From contig CP073746.1 of assembly GCA_024397995.1 (NCBI GenBank), positions 2,849,501 through 2,913,500 on the forward strand: DNA of 64,000 nucleotides, given 5' to 3'. Shown here piece after piece: positions 19,535-28,271 of the stretch. Position numbers and translations under genes: made by a program. The notes below the pieces were generated by a model, which had not been told where the DNA came from, did no database searches, and saw only the letters and a list, made by a program, of their open reading frames with translations. Each line of letters opens with the position of its first letter. Position 1 is the stretch's first letter. The stretch is from a bacterium SCSIO 12827 (lineage in GTDB: Bacteria > Pseudomonadota > Alphaproteobacteria > Rhodospirillales > Casp-alpha2).

Positions 19535-20854
19535 GTGCGTAGACGGGCGATTGCCGGAACGATGACGATGGGCCTGGTCCTGGCGTCAGCACTATGCGCG
19601 CCCGAGGCCGCACGCGCGGCCCCGCTGGAGATTGAACTCGCCCGCCTGATCACCAACCATCCCAACATCCTGGCCGCCGAGAACACCCTGGAAAGCAACC
19701 GACAGGGCATCGACGTCGCCAAGGCCCGGCGCCTGCCGACCCTGAGCATGACCGGCGACGCGGGGCGCGAGTTCATCGACAGCCCGTCGACCCGGTCGTC
19801 CGGCGCCAAAAGCATCGAGAACAAGAACGTCGCCACCTTTACCCTGTCGCAGAACCTGTTCGACGGCTATGCGACACGGACGGCCATCCATATCGCCGAA
19901 TTGAACGAGCATCTGGCCCGCATCTCGCTGGAGGGCACACGCCAGAACACCCTGTTCCAGGGCGTGCGGGCCTATATCACCGTGCTGCGGCAGATGCGCC
20001 TGCTCGGCATCACCATCGAAAGCGAAGGCCGTATTCAGCGTCAGTTGAACCTGGAAGATGAACGGGTGCGCCGCGGATCGGGGATCGCCGTCGACGTGCT
20101 GCAGGCCAAATCGCGCCTTCAGGTCGCCAAGGAACGGCGCGTCGGCTTCGAGGGCCAGTTGCGTGACGCCATGTCGCGCTACCAGCAGGTGTTCGGCTTT
20201 CCCCCCAATCTGGAAGACATGTACGACCCCCGCCCGCCGGTCAACGCCGTGCCGAGCGAGCTGGATCGCGCCCTTGCCATCGCGCTGGTCGAAAACCCTG
20301 CCGTGCGCGAAGCGGGCACCAGTATCGACATCACCCGCCAGCGCGAGGTCGAGGCCAAATCCGGGCTCTATCCGACCATCGATCTGGAAGGCGAGTTCAA
20401 CATGGAACAGAACAACGGCGGCGTGCTCGGCACCCGGCGCGACTACAGCATCGGCTTCCAAGCCGATTGGGAGCTGTTTTCCGGCTTTTCCACCCGGTCT
20501 TCGACCCTGCGCGCGGCCTATGACACGGCCGCCAACCGCAACAAGCTGCAGGCCGCTGCCCGCACGGTGGAGGAACAGGTCCGCCTTGCCTGGCAAGCTC
20601 TGGAAACCGCCCGCGAGCGGGTGATCCTTCTGGAAAACGCGGTCAACATCGCATCGGAAGTGGCGCAAAGCCGGCGCAAACTGCGCGCCGCCGGTAAGGA
20701 AACAGTGATCAACGTGCTGGACGCCGAGAACGAGGTCAACAACGCGCAGATCAATTTCACCACCGCGTCCTACGACGAAAAGACCGCCGCCTATCAGCTT
20801 CTCCTCGCCCTCGGCCGCCTTGATCCCTTGAGCCTGAACCTCGTGGTGCAGTAA
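19535..20854 (+). CDS. TolC-family outer-membrane efflux/secretion protein
   Basis: A 439-residue exported protein. The signal peptide (about residues 1-28) ends near ARAAP. Two repeated OEP modules with long alpha-helical coiled coils follow, including QNLFDGYATRTAIHIAELNEHLARI and DWELFSGFSTRSSTLRAAYD. It would form the outer-membrane trumpet of a type I secretion or RND efflux system. No inner-membrane partner lies in the window, so the partner pump is unknown. The GTG at 19535 is 9 nt after GAGGGAG; a TTG six codons upstream would start inside that site. Confidence 0.9.
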   Translation: MRRRAIAGTMTMGLVLASALCAPEAARAAPLEIELARLITNHPNILAAENTLESNRQGIDVAKARRLPTLSMTGDAGREFIDSPSTRSSGAKSIENKNVATFTLSQNLFDGYATRTAIHIAELNEHLARISLEGTRQNTLFQGVRAYITVLRQMRLLGITIESEGRIQRQLNLEDERVRRGSGIAVDVLQAKSRLQVAKERRVGFEGQLRDAMSRYQQVFGFPPNLEDMYDPRPPVNAVPSELDRALAIALVENPAVREAGTSIDITRQREVEAKSGLYPTIDLEGEFNMEQNNGGVLGTRRDYSIGFQADWELFSGFSTRSSTLRAAYDTAANRNKLQAAARTVEEQVRLAWQALETARERVILLENAVNIASEVAQSRRKLRAAGKETVINVLDAENEVNNAQINFTTASYDEKTAAYQLLLALGRLDPLSLNLVVQ

Positions 20855-20901
20855 ACCTATGTGCGGGCCAACCCGGCCCGGCACAACGGAGTTGCCCCGC
20901 C

Positions 20902-21894
20902 ATGGAAGGTTCCCTGTTTTCCCGTGACCGCTTGGTCACGCTTGATGCCGTCCGCGCCGCGCGCGCGAACATGCCCCATGCCATCCGCCGCACACCCGTC
21001 GTGCCCGTGGCCCGGGACAGTGCCGAGGTCGGCCGGGAAACCCTGTTCCTGAAGTGTGAGAATTTGCAGGTCACGGGTGCGTTCAAGGTGCGCGCCGTGT
21101 TCAACGTGATGCACTACCTGACGGCGGAACAGAAGGCTAAGGGCGTGGTTCTGGCATCATCCGGCAACTTTGCCCAGGGTTTCGCCTTCGCCGGCAAGAC
21201 GCTGGGCGTTCCCATCACCGTCGTGATGCTGGACGCGACCAGCCCCTACAAGATCCAGGGCACGGAAGGGTACGGCGCCGAGGTTTATCTCTGCGGCACG
21301 GACGCCCTCGCCCGTCAGCCCACGGTGGAACGCCTGGCCGTGGAGCGCGGCATGACCGCCATCGACACCTGGGAAGACCCGCCGATCATCGCCGGCCACG
21401 GCACCATCGGTTTCGAAATCATGGAACAATGCCCCGATGCCCAGCAGGTCCTGGTCCCCGTGTCGTCGGGCGGGGTCGCCGGCGGCATTGCGGCGGCGGT
21501 CAAGCTGATCAATCCGAACGTGAAGGTCGTGGGCATCCAGCCGGAACGCGCCAACGCGGCCTATGTCTCGCGCCAAGCAGGCACGCCCACGGCCATCGAC
21601 TATTGGGACAGCATCGCCGACGGGCTGAGCGCCCGGCGCCCCGGCGAATACCCGTTCATGCATTTGGAGGCCTACCTCGACGACATCGTGCTGGTCTCGG
21701 AGCAGGACATCGCCCGCGCCTTCAAGACCATCCTGACCCGCATCAAGATGCTGGGCGAGCCCGCCGGCGTCACCGCGGCGGCCGGGTTCCTGTCGGGCAA
21801 GGTCGATACGTCGCTGAAAACCGTGGCCGCGCTGACCGGCGGCAACCTGACCCAGGAATCGGTGCTCAAGATGCTGGATATGGCCGCCGACTGA
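20902..21894 (+). CDS. PLP-dependent threonine dehydratase/serine racemase-like protein
   Basis: A 330-residue fold-type II PLP enzyme. The lysine that would bind PLP is in TGAFKVRAVFN, the asparagine loop is SSGNFAQGFAFAG, and the phosphate cup is VSSGGVAGG. The family includes catabolic threonine/serine dehydratases, serine racemase and 3-hydroxyaspartate dehydratases. The usual SFKxRGA reads AFKVRAV, so the substrate is uncertain. There is no ACT domain, arguing against biosynthetic IlvA. It follows the TolC gene by 47 bp on the same strand. Confidence 0.85.
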   Translation: MEGSLFSRDRLVTLDAVRAARANMPHAIRRTPVVPVARDSAEVGRETLFLKCENLQVTGAFKVRAVFNVMHYLTAEQKAKGVVLASSGNFAQGFAFAGKTLGVPITVVMLDATSPYKIQGTEGYGAEVYLCGTDALARQPTVERLAVERGMTAIDTWEDPPIIAGHGTIGFEIMEQCPDAQQVLVPVSSGGVAGGIAAAVKLINPNVKVVGIQPERANAAYVSRQAGTPTAIDYWDSIADGLSARRPGEYPFMHLEAYLDDIVLVSEQDIARAFKTILTRIKMLGEPAGVTAAAGFLSGKVDTSLKTVAALTGGNLTQESVLKMLDMAAD

Positions 21895-21908
21895 GGCGGA
21901 CTTGGTCG

Positions 21909-22217
21909 CTAAGTCTTTTCGCCGGCGACCGGCGGCTGATCGGCACCGGGGCCGTCCTTGCGATCTCCGCCCGGCGGGTTCTTTCGCCGAATGATGATAT
22001 CCCCGTTGGGCAGGACCTCGGGCATTTCGTACTGCGGGATGGTCATGATGAACAGCTCGAAGGCGCGCAGGATCTTCTTCGTCCCTTCCTCCAGCAGCAC
22101 GTCCGGATCAGGTGAATTCGATTGCGCCTGGGCGGTGGCGGCGGGAACCGTCGCCAGCATCAGGGCAAAAATCGCGGCAGCACTGCGGCGAAAGGTCGGT
22201 GGCGTAACGGATGGCAT
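21909..22217 (-). CDS. Small exported protein of unknown function
   Basis: A 102-residue protein starting at the ATG at 22217, 7 nt after AGGAG. An Arg-containing hydrophobic N-terminus (about residues 8-28, ending ATAQAQ) looks like a signal peptide. The mature part has DPDVLLEEGTKKILRAFELFIMTIPQYEMPEVLPNGDIIIRRK and a Pro/Gly/Asp-rich tail. I do not recognise a named family. It converges with the PLP enzyme gene 15 bp away. Confidence 0.65.
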   Translation of the reverse strand: MPSVTPPTFRRSAAAIFALMLATVPAATAQAQSNSPDPDVLLEEGTKKILRAFELFIMTIPQYEMPEVLPNGDIIIRRKNPPGGDRKDGPGADQPPVAGEKT

Positions 22218-22265
22218 GGTTGCTCTCCTGTGGTGGCCCCTAAGGTCCCCCAAGATATGACGGGC

Positions 22266-22550
22266 TTAGGCCCCCTTGGCCAGAAAGGCCGCTGACACCG
22301 CGAAGGCTTCCAGTTCGTCGTCCCGCGCACCCCGCAGGGTTTCCAGGCGATCCAGTTCCCGGCAGATGGCATCGCGCTTTTCGATCAGCGCCTTGAAATG
22401 CAGATCGCAGCCGGCGACCTGGGGCGGATAATCGCGGAGTTCCTGGAAGACCGGCCGCTTGACCGCCTGCAGACGGTCACGCAATTCCTGCCAACGTCGG
22501 TTCTGCATGGCTGCATCTTCGTTGCGATGGGCCATTTTGAGATTGCTCAT
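22266..22550 (-). CDS. Small hypothetical protein (94 aa), helical
   Basis: Starts at the ATG at 22550, 7 nt after GGAGAG. The sequence is mostly charged helix, including RRWQELRDRLQAVKRPVFQ, and has no signal peptide or known motif. It lies between the FNR-type gene and the small exported protein, all on the minus strand, so the three may form one transcript. Function is not recognised. Confidence 0.6.
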   Translation of the reverse strand: MSNLKMAHRNEDAAMQNRRWQELRDRLQAVKRPVFQELRDYPPQVAGCDLHFKALIEKRDAICRELDRLETLRGARDDELEAFAVSAAFLAKGA

Positions 22551-22624
22551 GGGCGGACTCTCCGCTGGCGGTGGTCCTTCACATATGGCTGGCAACCACC
22601 ATGCCCGCAAGACCGGCGAACGAT

Positions 22625-23377
22625 TTATCCCGGCCCCTGGGCGATGTCTTCGAGCCCATCACGGGACAGGATTTCGACCGCCCCGCCATGTTCGGCACCG
22701 ATCACGCCGGCGTTGCGCAGCTTGGTGAACGAGCGGCTGACCGTTTCCACGGTCAACCCCAGGTAATCCGCAATATCAGCACGACGCATATTCAAGCGCA
22801 GCGCCCCATCGTCGTTGACGCAATCGGGCGCCTTGTCCAGCAGGGTCAACAAGAAGACCGCGATGCGCTCCTCCGCCGTCAGCCGGCCAAGCGACAGCAT
22901 CTGTCCCTGAGCGGTGGTGATTTCACGCTGCAGCTTCAGGATCACCGCCTTGGCCAATGACGGATACTGCCCAACCAGTTCCGTGATGCGGGCGCGCGGG
23001 AAACTGCACACAGTCACCGGCGTTATTGCTTCGGCCGTGACGGGATAGTCGGGCCCATCGCGGAGGCCGATCAGGTCCCCCCTAAAATAGAACCCGGTGA
23101 CCTGACAACGCCCGTCGGCAAGAAGCTTGTATTGCTTGAACACGCCGGAGGTGACGGTGAAGACATTATCGGCGGGGTCGGATTCCTGAAATAACGTCTG
23201 GCCGGCCGCCAGCTTGCGGCGGTTTACATGCTCAGCGAGATGAGACAATTCATCCGTGCTCAGGCCCGAGCAGGCGGCCAGATGACGTGCAACGCAGCTG
23301 GCGCATTCCTGCGGCAGATGATCCCGTTCCCGGGCCGCATCACATAGACCGATCACTCTGGCGGTGACAGATGCCAT
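22625..23377 (-). CDS. FNR/FnrN-type oxygen-responsive Crp-family regulator
   Basis: A 250-residue transcription factor. N-terminal cysteines C25, C28 and C36 form CX2CX7C, the FnrN/FixK-like spacing, and C124 (VTVCSFPRAR) fits the fourth [4Fe-4S] ligand. A cyclic-nucleotide-fold domain spans about 45-150. The helix-turn-helix contains VETVSRSFTKLRNAGVI, whose E-x-x-S-R residues in FNR read the TTGAT-N4-ATCAA box. It is therefore probably an oxygen sensor controlling low-oxygen genes. The ATG at 23377 follows AGGA closely. A 10-bp-stem hairpin lies just upstream. Confidence 0.85.
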   Translation of the reverse strand: MASVTARVIGLCDAARERDHLPQECASCVARHLAACSGLSTDELSHLAEHVNRRKLAAGQTLFQESDPADNVFTVTSGVFKQYKLLADGRCQVTGFYFRGDLIGLRDGPDYPVTAEAITPVTVCSFPRARITELVGQYPSLAKAVILKLQREITTAQGQMLSLGRLTAEERIAVFLLTLLDKAPDCVNDDGALRLNMRRADIADYLGLTVETVSRSFTKLRNAGVIGAEHGGAVEILSRDGLEDIAQGPG

Positions 23378-23399
23378 CAATTCCTACCCAAGGCTGCAT

Positions 23400-23431
23400 C
23401 CGGCGGTGGCAAACCCATTTCCCACCGCCGG
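23400..23431 (-). terminator. Perfect 10-bp inverted repeat between the ketopantoate-reductase-like gene and the FNR-type gene
   Basis: CCGGCGGTGG at 23400-23409 and its complement CCACCGCCGG at 23422-23431 flank a 12-nt loop. It lies 66 bp after the stop at 23498 and 23 bp before the FNR-type ATG. No T-tract follows on either strand. It could end the oxalate-locus transcript, with Rho or by pausing, or be a structured leader of the regulator mRNA. Confidence 0.45.
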
Positions 23432-23497
23432 GATGTATTATAGAGCAGCCCGGGTCCGGCGCAATTCCGGATCGCGTGGCAGTAGGCGTGGCCTTAC

Positions 23498-24517
23498 CTA
23501 TTCGGCGGCTTGGCCCGCGTTCTGCACGATCACGCCCGCATGCTGGGTGACCATCACCTTGTTCAGCAGCTTGACGCAGGAATAGACCGCAAACGTGTGC
23601 GGACAGGGTGTTTCCGTCAGCTTGGCCAATTCCAGCACGGCACCGATCAGGGCTTCGGTTTCGAGCGACCGCCCTGCCTCGACGTCCTGCAGCATGGAGG
23701 TCTTGTGCGCGCCGACGCTTTCCGCACCATCGATGCGTTTTTCGATGGTGTGGCGGAAGGTGATACCCAGCTTTTCCGCGACAATCTGGGCTTCTTCCAT
23801 CATCTTCTGGGCCAGATGCCGGGTTTCCGGGAACTGGCAGATGTCGACCAGAGTCGCGTGGGTCAGCGCGCTGATCGGGTTGAAGCTGAGGTTGCCCCAA
23901 GCCTTGAGCCAGATTTCCGAGCGGATATCCTCGAGCACGCGAGACCGGAAACCGGCTCCCTCGAGAAGTTCCTTCAGGCCTTCCACCCGCGCGCTGATCG
24001 ATCCGTCCAACTCGCCGATGGGGAAACGGTCGCCCTCGACATGCTTGATGACGCCCGGTTCCGTCACGGCGGCGGCCGGGTAGACGACGCAGCCGATGAT
24101 GCGGTCGCCGTCGATGTACTTGGTCAGCACGCCATCCGGATCCAGGCTTTCAAGCTGCTTGCCGTCGTGCGGACCGCCGTGGTTGTGGAAATACCACCAC
24201 GGAATGCCGTTCTGCACGGTCATGATCATGGTGTTGGGGCCCATCAGCGCACCCAGGTCCTTGGCGACCAGTTCCAGGTAATGAGCCTTAAGGCCCAGGA
24301 TGACAAGGTCCTGTTCGCCCGCGTCGGCGCATTTTTCGAACGCCTTCACCTGCGCGACATGTTCCGATCCGTCTTCCCAGATCAGTTTCAACCCGTTCTG
24401 GCGGATCGCCTGAAGGTGCGGTCCCATATCGATGACGCTAACGTCGTTTCCGGCCAAGGCCAGTTTGGCGCCCATAAGGCCGCCGATGGCGCCGGCACCA
24501 ATCACGCATACTCGCAT
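23498..24517 (-). CDS. Ketopantoate reductase (ApbA/PanE) family protein
   Basis: A 339-residue NADPH-dependent 2-oxoacid reductase of the PanE family. The N-terminal loop is CVIGAGAIGGLMGAKLALAG, NGIPWWYF is the mid-domain active-site region, and WLKAWGNLSFNPISALTHAT is the C-terminal helical part. PanE reduces ketopantoate in pantothenate synthesis. The last position in an oxalate operon, next to an FAH-family gene, suggests a different 2-oxoacid substrate here. The ATG is 6 nt after GGGAG. Confidence 0.82.
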   Translation of the reverse strand: MRVCVIGAGAIGGLMGAKLALAGNDVSVIDMGPHLQAIRQNGLKLIWEDGSEHVAQVKAFEKCADAGEQDLVILGLKAHYLELVAKDLGALMGPNTMIMTVQNGIPWWYFHNHGGPHDGKQLESLDPDGVLTKYIDGDRIIGCVVYPAAAVTEPGVIKHVEGDRFPIGELDGSISARVEGLKELLEGAGFRSRVLEDIRSEIWLKAWGNLSFNPISALTHATLVDICQFPETRHLAQKMMEEAQIVAEKLGITFRHTIEKRIDGAESVGAHKTSMLQDVEAGRSLETEALIGAVLELAKLTETPCPHTFAVYSCVKLLNKVMVTQHAGVIVQNAGQAAE

Positions 24518-24613
24518 GATGTTCTCCCTGCTTTTCTCTGTTTCCCTGCGGCGGGCATATCACATGCCCGCACGGTGTTCCCTGCGACAGACCCGATTGC
24601 GAGGCGAGTCCGT

Positions 24614-25387
24614 CTAGTTATCGAAAGTGTTGCTTAGCGTGCCGATTCCATCAATGACAATCTCCACCGTGTTGGACGGCTCCTTCATGCTGCCGACGCC
24701 GACGTTGGTGCCGCAGGCGATGACGTCGCCCGGTTCCAGCGTCACATCGTGGGAGATTTCACTGATCAATTTGGCCGGCGTGCGAAGCATGTCCGAAACC
24801 GGATAATTCTGACGTTCCACGCCGTTGAGGATCGTCTTCACGGTCAACTTCATGGGGTCTAGACCCGTGGCGATGACCGGGCCCAGCGGACCGAAGGTGT
24901 CGAAACTTTTGCAACGGGTCCATTGGGCGAAAGTTTCATCGCGCTTCAGGATATCCGCCGCCGTCACGTCATTTACACAAGTATAGCCGAACACATAGCC
25001 GAGCGCGTCCGCTTCCGACACATTCTTGCACCGCTTGCCGATGACGATGCCCAGTTCGCCTTCATAGACGATCTTGCCGTCGTAACTGGCAGGCCGTTCG
25101 ATGGCAGCCCCCGTGCCGATGACCGAATTATTGGTCTTGATGAACCACAGCGGCTCTTCCGGACGCACGCCGTTCATTTTCTCGCGCATGGTGTTGTAGT
25201 TGTTCCAAAGGGCGACGATCTTGCCCGGCCGCACCGGGGCCAGAACCGTGACGTCCGCCAGATTGACGGTCTCGCCGGTCGCCTTCGCACCTTGGAACAT
25301 GTCCCCGGAATGCACGCTGATGACATCGCCATCGAGCGTGCCGAACCCTTCGGCGCTCTGGCGCGCGTACCTGATCCACAAAGTCAT
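24614..25387 (-). CDS. Fumarylacetoacetate hydrolase (FAH) family protein
   Basis: A 257-residue protein with the FAH core: VYEGELGIVIGKRCKNVSE carries the metal-ligand glutamates, FGYTCVNDVTAADIL and TRCKSFDTFGPLGPVI follow, and EPGDVIACGTNVGVG is near the end. Family members hydrolyse or decarboxylate 2,4-dioxo or 2-oxo acids (acylpyruvases, oxaloacetate decarboxylases) with Mg2+. The start is the ATG at 25387; the open frame extends upstream but is Arg-rich and unrelated. A GTATAC site lies 67 bp upstream. Confidence 0.85.
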   Translation of the reverse strand: MTLWIRYARQSAEGFGTLDGDVISVHSGDMFQGAKATGETVNLADVTVLAPVRPGKIVALWNNYNTMREKMNGVRPEEPLWFIKTNNSVIGTGAAIERPASYDGKIVYEGELGIVIGKRCKNVSEADALGYVFGYTCVNDVTAADILKRDETFAQWTRCKSFDTFGPLGPVIATGLDPMKLTVKTILNGVERQNYPVSDMLRTPAKLISEISHDVTLEPGDVIACGTNVGVGSMKEPSNTVEIVIDGIGTLSNTFDN

Positions 25388-25450
25388 TCTTCTGTTTCCC
25401 CACGAATTGCTGTTAATGGCGCGGCCTGGGCCGCCCCCGATTGTTGACGA

Positions 25451-25460
25451 ATTGTATACG
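25451..25460. promoter_or_regulatory. GTATAC site upstream of the FAH-family gene
   Basis: ATTGTATACG, with the GTATAC core at 25454-25459, in the 200-bp gap between the stress-protein gene and the FAH-family gene. It matches the core of the sites at 13409, 33181 and 36683. The extended symmetry is weaker here. Confidence 0.35.
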
Positions 25461-25590
25461 TTTAAACGGGGGGCGACATTAAACAGCCCGCGCCGCGCAT
25501 GGCAACAGAACGCGATGACGCAGTGCAGCGAAACCGGGAGTTTTTCCGGGTCGTGGAAATGGTGGGGGGAAATCCCGCTAAATGCAGGAC

Positions 25591-26445
25591 TTAGTGGTGG
25601 AAGAGAACCGGAATTTCGGCCTTCTCGACCACGTATTGGGTGACCCCGCCGATTTTGAAGTCGTGGCGCCGGGCGTGGGCATAACCGCCCATCAGCAACA
25701 AGTCGATAGCGTTGTCGGCGCAAGCCTTCAAAAGTGTCTGGCCAACCTCCTGCGGATCGCAATTGAGCATCTGAATTTCGCTTTGCTGGCCGTGCCAACG
25801 CAGATAGTTGGCGAGGTCCGACGCGGGCAGATCGTCACCATGAGTTTCCGGTGCAGACAGAATTAGCAACTTGGCCGCGGCTTCGACAATCGGCCGTGAC
25901 GACGTGACGGCGGCCGAAATCTCGGCGCTGCCGTTCCAGGCGATGGCGATCTTGTTGCCAATCTCCTTGATGTCCCGGGGCGGCACGCAGACGACGGGTT
26001 TGCCGGTTTCCATGAGGGCCGCTTCGAAGGTATTGACACCCAATTGTCCATCGGGCTGGGCCACGAAGATGATATCGGTGAGCCGGCCGCGGCGGGCGAC
26101 GACATTGGCTTGGCGGCCCTTTTCCTCGTGCCACGAGGCGGACACCCCCTTCTCATCGTTGCGGGGCTCCGTAATGTTGGCGATGCCATGGCGCTGGCAA
26201 TAATCCAGGTACAGTTTCTTGACCCGGGCCTCTTCGTCGGCGGCATGGGTCTCGGCGATCTCGTTCACCACGTCACGCACGCCGGCCAGGGTCGCACCGT
26301 AGGCCAGCATGTCCTGAGATCCCATTCGGGCATGGACAACGTCGATATGGGCATCAAATTTCTTCGCAAGTGCCACTGCGGCGTTCAGGACCAATTCGCC
26401 CTTCCCGTCACCGCGCACGGGAACAAGAATATTTCTGATGCTCAT
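25591..26445 (-). CDS. Tandem universal stress protein
   Basis: A 284-residue protein with two Usp folds: residues 1 to about 150 starting SIRNILVPVRGDGKGEL, and about 165-284 ending LLLMGGYAHARRHDFKIGGVTQYVVEKAEIPVLFHH. The second half carries the G-2x-G-9x-G-type nucleotide loop seen in ATP-binding UspA proteins. Such proteins act in stress survival by unclear mechanisms. It lies 78 bp downstream of fhs, past a GC-rich stem-loop, with a strong GGGAGGA ribosome site. Confidence 0.87.
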   Translation of the reverse strand: MSIRNILVPVRGDGKGELVLNAAVALAKKFDAHIDVVHARMGSQDMLAYGATLAGVRDVVNEIAETHAADEEARVKKLYLDYCQRHGIANITEPRNDEKGVSASWHEEKGRQANVVARRGRLTDIIFVAQPDGQLGVNTFEAALMETGKPVVCVPPRDIKEIGNKIAIAWNGSAEISAAVTSSRPIVEAAAKLLILSAPETHGDDLPASDLANYLRWHGQQSEIQMLNCDPQEVGQTLLKACADNAIDLLLMGGYAHARRHDFKIGGVTQYVVEKAEIPVLFHH

Positions 26446-26470
26446 GATTGTCCTCCCGTTGTGTCCGGAC

Positions 26471-26493
26471 CGCCCCGGCCATGATGGCCGGGG
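26471..26493 (-). terminator. Perfect 9-bp GC stem-loop between fhs and the stress-protein gene
   Basis: GCCCCGGCC (26471-26479) and GGCCGGGGC (26485-26493) flank a 5-nt loop. It lies 31 bp after the fhs stop. No T-run follows, so it may be a Rho-independent-like pause, an mRNA-stabilising hairpin or a partial terminator within the operon. Confidence 0.5.
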
Positions 26494-26523
26494 CTGCCGG
26501 AATTGGTCAGATCACTCTAGCGT

Positions 26524-28197
26524 CTAGAACAGACCTTCGATTTGACCTTCGTCATTCAGGTAGATGTTGTTCGCGGACGGCACCTTGGGCAGGCCCGGCA
26601 TCGTCATGATGGCGCCGGTCACGGCGACGATGAATTCTGCCCCCGCCGACAGCCGCAGTTCGCGGATCGGCACGGTAAAGCCCGTCGGTGCGCCCTTGGC
26701 GTCCGGATCGGTCGAGAAGCTGTACTGCGTCTTCGCCATGCAGACCGGGAAGTGTCCGTAATCTTTCTGCAATTCCGCGAAACGCTTTTCGATGGCGCCA
26801 TCACAGGAAATGCCGTCACCGCCGTAGATCTTCTTGACGATGGTTTCGACCTTGTCACGCAGCGGCATGTCGTCCGGGTAGAGCGGCTTGAAGTCGGCCA
26901 CGCCGGAATCAGCCAGTTCGACCACATGCTTCGCCAGTTCTTCCGTGCCGGCACTGCCGTCCGCCCAATGAGTGGCGATGAAAGCTTTCACGCCTTCAGC
27001 CTCGGCCGCGGCCATCACGGCCTGCAGTTCGGCGTCCGTGTCGGTGATGAAGTTGTTGATGCAAACGGTCACCGGCACACCGAACTGCTTGGTGTTGCGG
27101 ATGTGGCGCACCAAGTTGTCGCAACCCTTCGTGACTGCGTCCACGTTTTCCGTGCCCAGGTCAGCCTTGCCCACTCCGCCGTGCATCTTGAGCGCGCGCA
27201 CGGTGGCGACGATGACCGCCGCCGCCGGCTTAAGGCCCGCCTTACGGCACTTGATATCGAAGAACTTCTCGGCACCCAGATCGGCGCCGAAACCGGCTTC
27301 GGTCACGACATAATCGGCAAGCTTGAGCGCCGACTTGGTCGCGATGACCGAGTTACAGCCATGCGCGATGTTGGCGAACGGACCGCCGTGGATGAAGGCC
27401 GGGTTGTTTTCCAGCGTCTGCACCAGGTTCGGCGCGATGGCTTCCTTGAGCAGCACGGACATGGGGCCCGGTCCCTTGACGTCGCGGGCGTAGATCGGCT
27501 CGCGGTTGCGGTTGTGGCCGATCACGATGTTGCCGATCCGCTCCGTCAGATCCTGCAGGCTGGTCGCCAGACAGAAGATCGCCATGATTTCCGACGCCAC
27601 GACGATGTCGAAACCGTCTTCGCGGGGGAAGCCGTTGGCGACGCCACCCAGCGAATTGGTGATCTGGCGCAGCGCCCGGTCGTTCATGTCGACGACGCGC
27701 TTGAAGGCGACGCGACGGCTGTCGATAGCCGGCTCCAACCCCCAATAGATATGGTTGTCGATCAGCGCCGCCAGCAGGTTGTGGGCGATGCCGATGGCAT
27801 GGAAGTCACCGGTGAAATGCAGGTTGATGTCTTCCATCGGAACGACCTGGGCGTAACCGCCGCCGGCGGCCCCGCCCTTCATGCCGAAGCAGGGGCCGAG
27901 GGAAGGTTCGCGGACGCAGATCATGGCCTTCTTGCCGATCTTATTCAGACCGTCGCCCAGGCCCACGGTGGTCGTGGTCTTGCCTTCACCGGCGGGGGTC
28001 GGGGTCACGGCGGTGACCAGGATCAGCTTGCCGTCGGGGTTGCCCTCCAACGACTTCAGGTAGTTCATATCCACCTTGGCCTTGTGCGGGCCGTACTGCA
28101 GAAGCGCGTCGCCGGGAATGCCCAGCTTCTCGGCGCCGACATCGGCGATCGGCTTCATGGTAGCTTCGCGGGCGATTTCGATATCACTTTTGGGCAT
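26524..28197 (-). CDS. fhs: Formate-tetrahydrofolate ligase (10-formyl-THF synthetase)
   Basis: A 557-residue cytoplasmic enzyme making 10-formyl-THF from formate, ATP and THF. The ATP loop [18 protein letters not shown], the following [27 protein letters not shown], and [18 protein letters not shown] are family signatures. Length is usual for bacteria. It lies downstream of oxc and frc, so its natural role is to capture the formate released from oxalate into the one-carbon pool. The ATG is 5 nt after GAGG. Confidence 0.97.
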   Translation of the reverse strand: MPKSDIEIAREATMKPIADVGAEKLGIPGDALLQYGPHKAKVDMNYLKSLEGNPDGKLILVTAVTPTPAGEGKTTTTVGLGDGLNKIGKKAMICVREPSLGPCFGMKGGAAGGGYAQVVPMEDINLHFTGDFHAIGIAHNLLAALIDNHIYWGLEPAIDSRRVAFKRVVDMNDRALRQITNSLGGVANGFPREDGFDIVVASEIMAIFCLATSLQDLTERIGNIVIGHNRNREPIYARDVKGPGPMSVLLKEAIAPNLVQTLENNPAFIHGGPFANIAHGCNSVIATKSALKLADYVVTEAGFGADLGAEKFFDIKCRKAGLKPAAAVIVATVRALKMHGGVGKADLGTENVDAVTKGCDNLVRHIRNTKQFGVPVTVCINNFITDTDAELQAVMAAAEAEGVKAFIATHWADGSAGTEELAKHVVELADSGVADFKPLYPDDMPLRDKVETIVKKIYGGDGISCDGAIEKRFAELQKDYGHFPVCMAKTQYSFSTDPDAKGAPTGFTVPIRELRLSAGAEFIVAVTGAIMTMPGLPKVPSANNIYLNDEGQIEGLF

Positions 28198-28271
28198 GGT
28201 TTCCTCTCGCGTCCCTCTTTCGGGATCTCTGGAGCCTGGGTTGTTTCCTCTGGGTCGATGGCGGCCGCCGG

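Noticed and set aside
25515-25560. CCGG...CCGG repeat with a T-run upstream of the FAH gene as a terminator of usp
   Set aside because: The two arms are not complementary beyond 4 bp when aligned.
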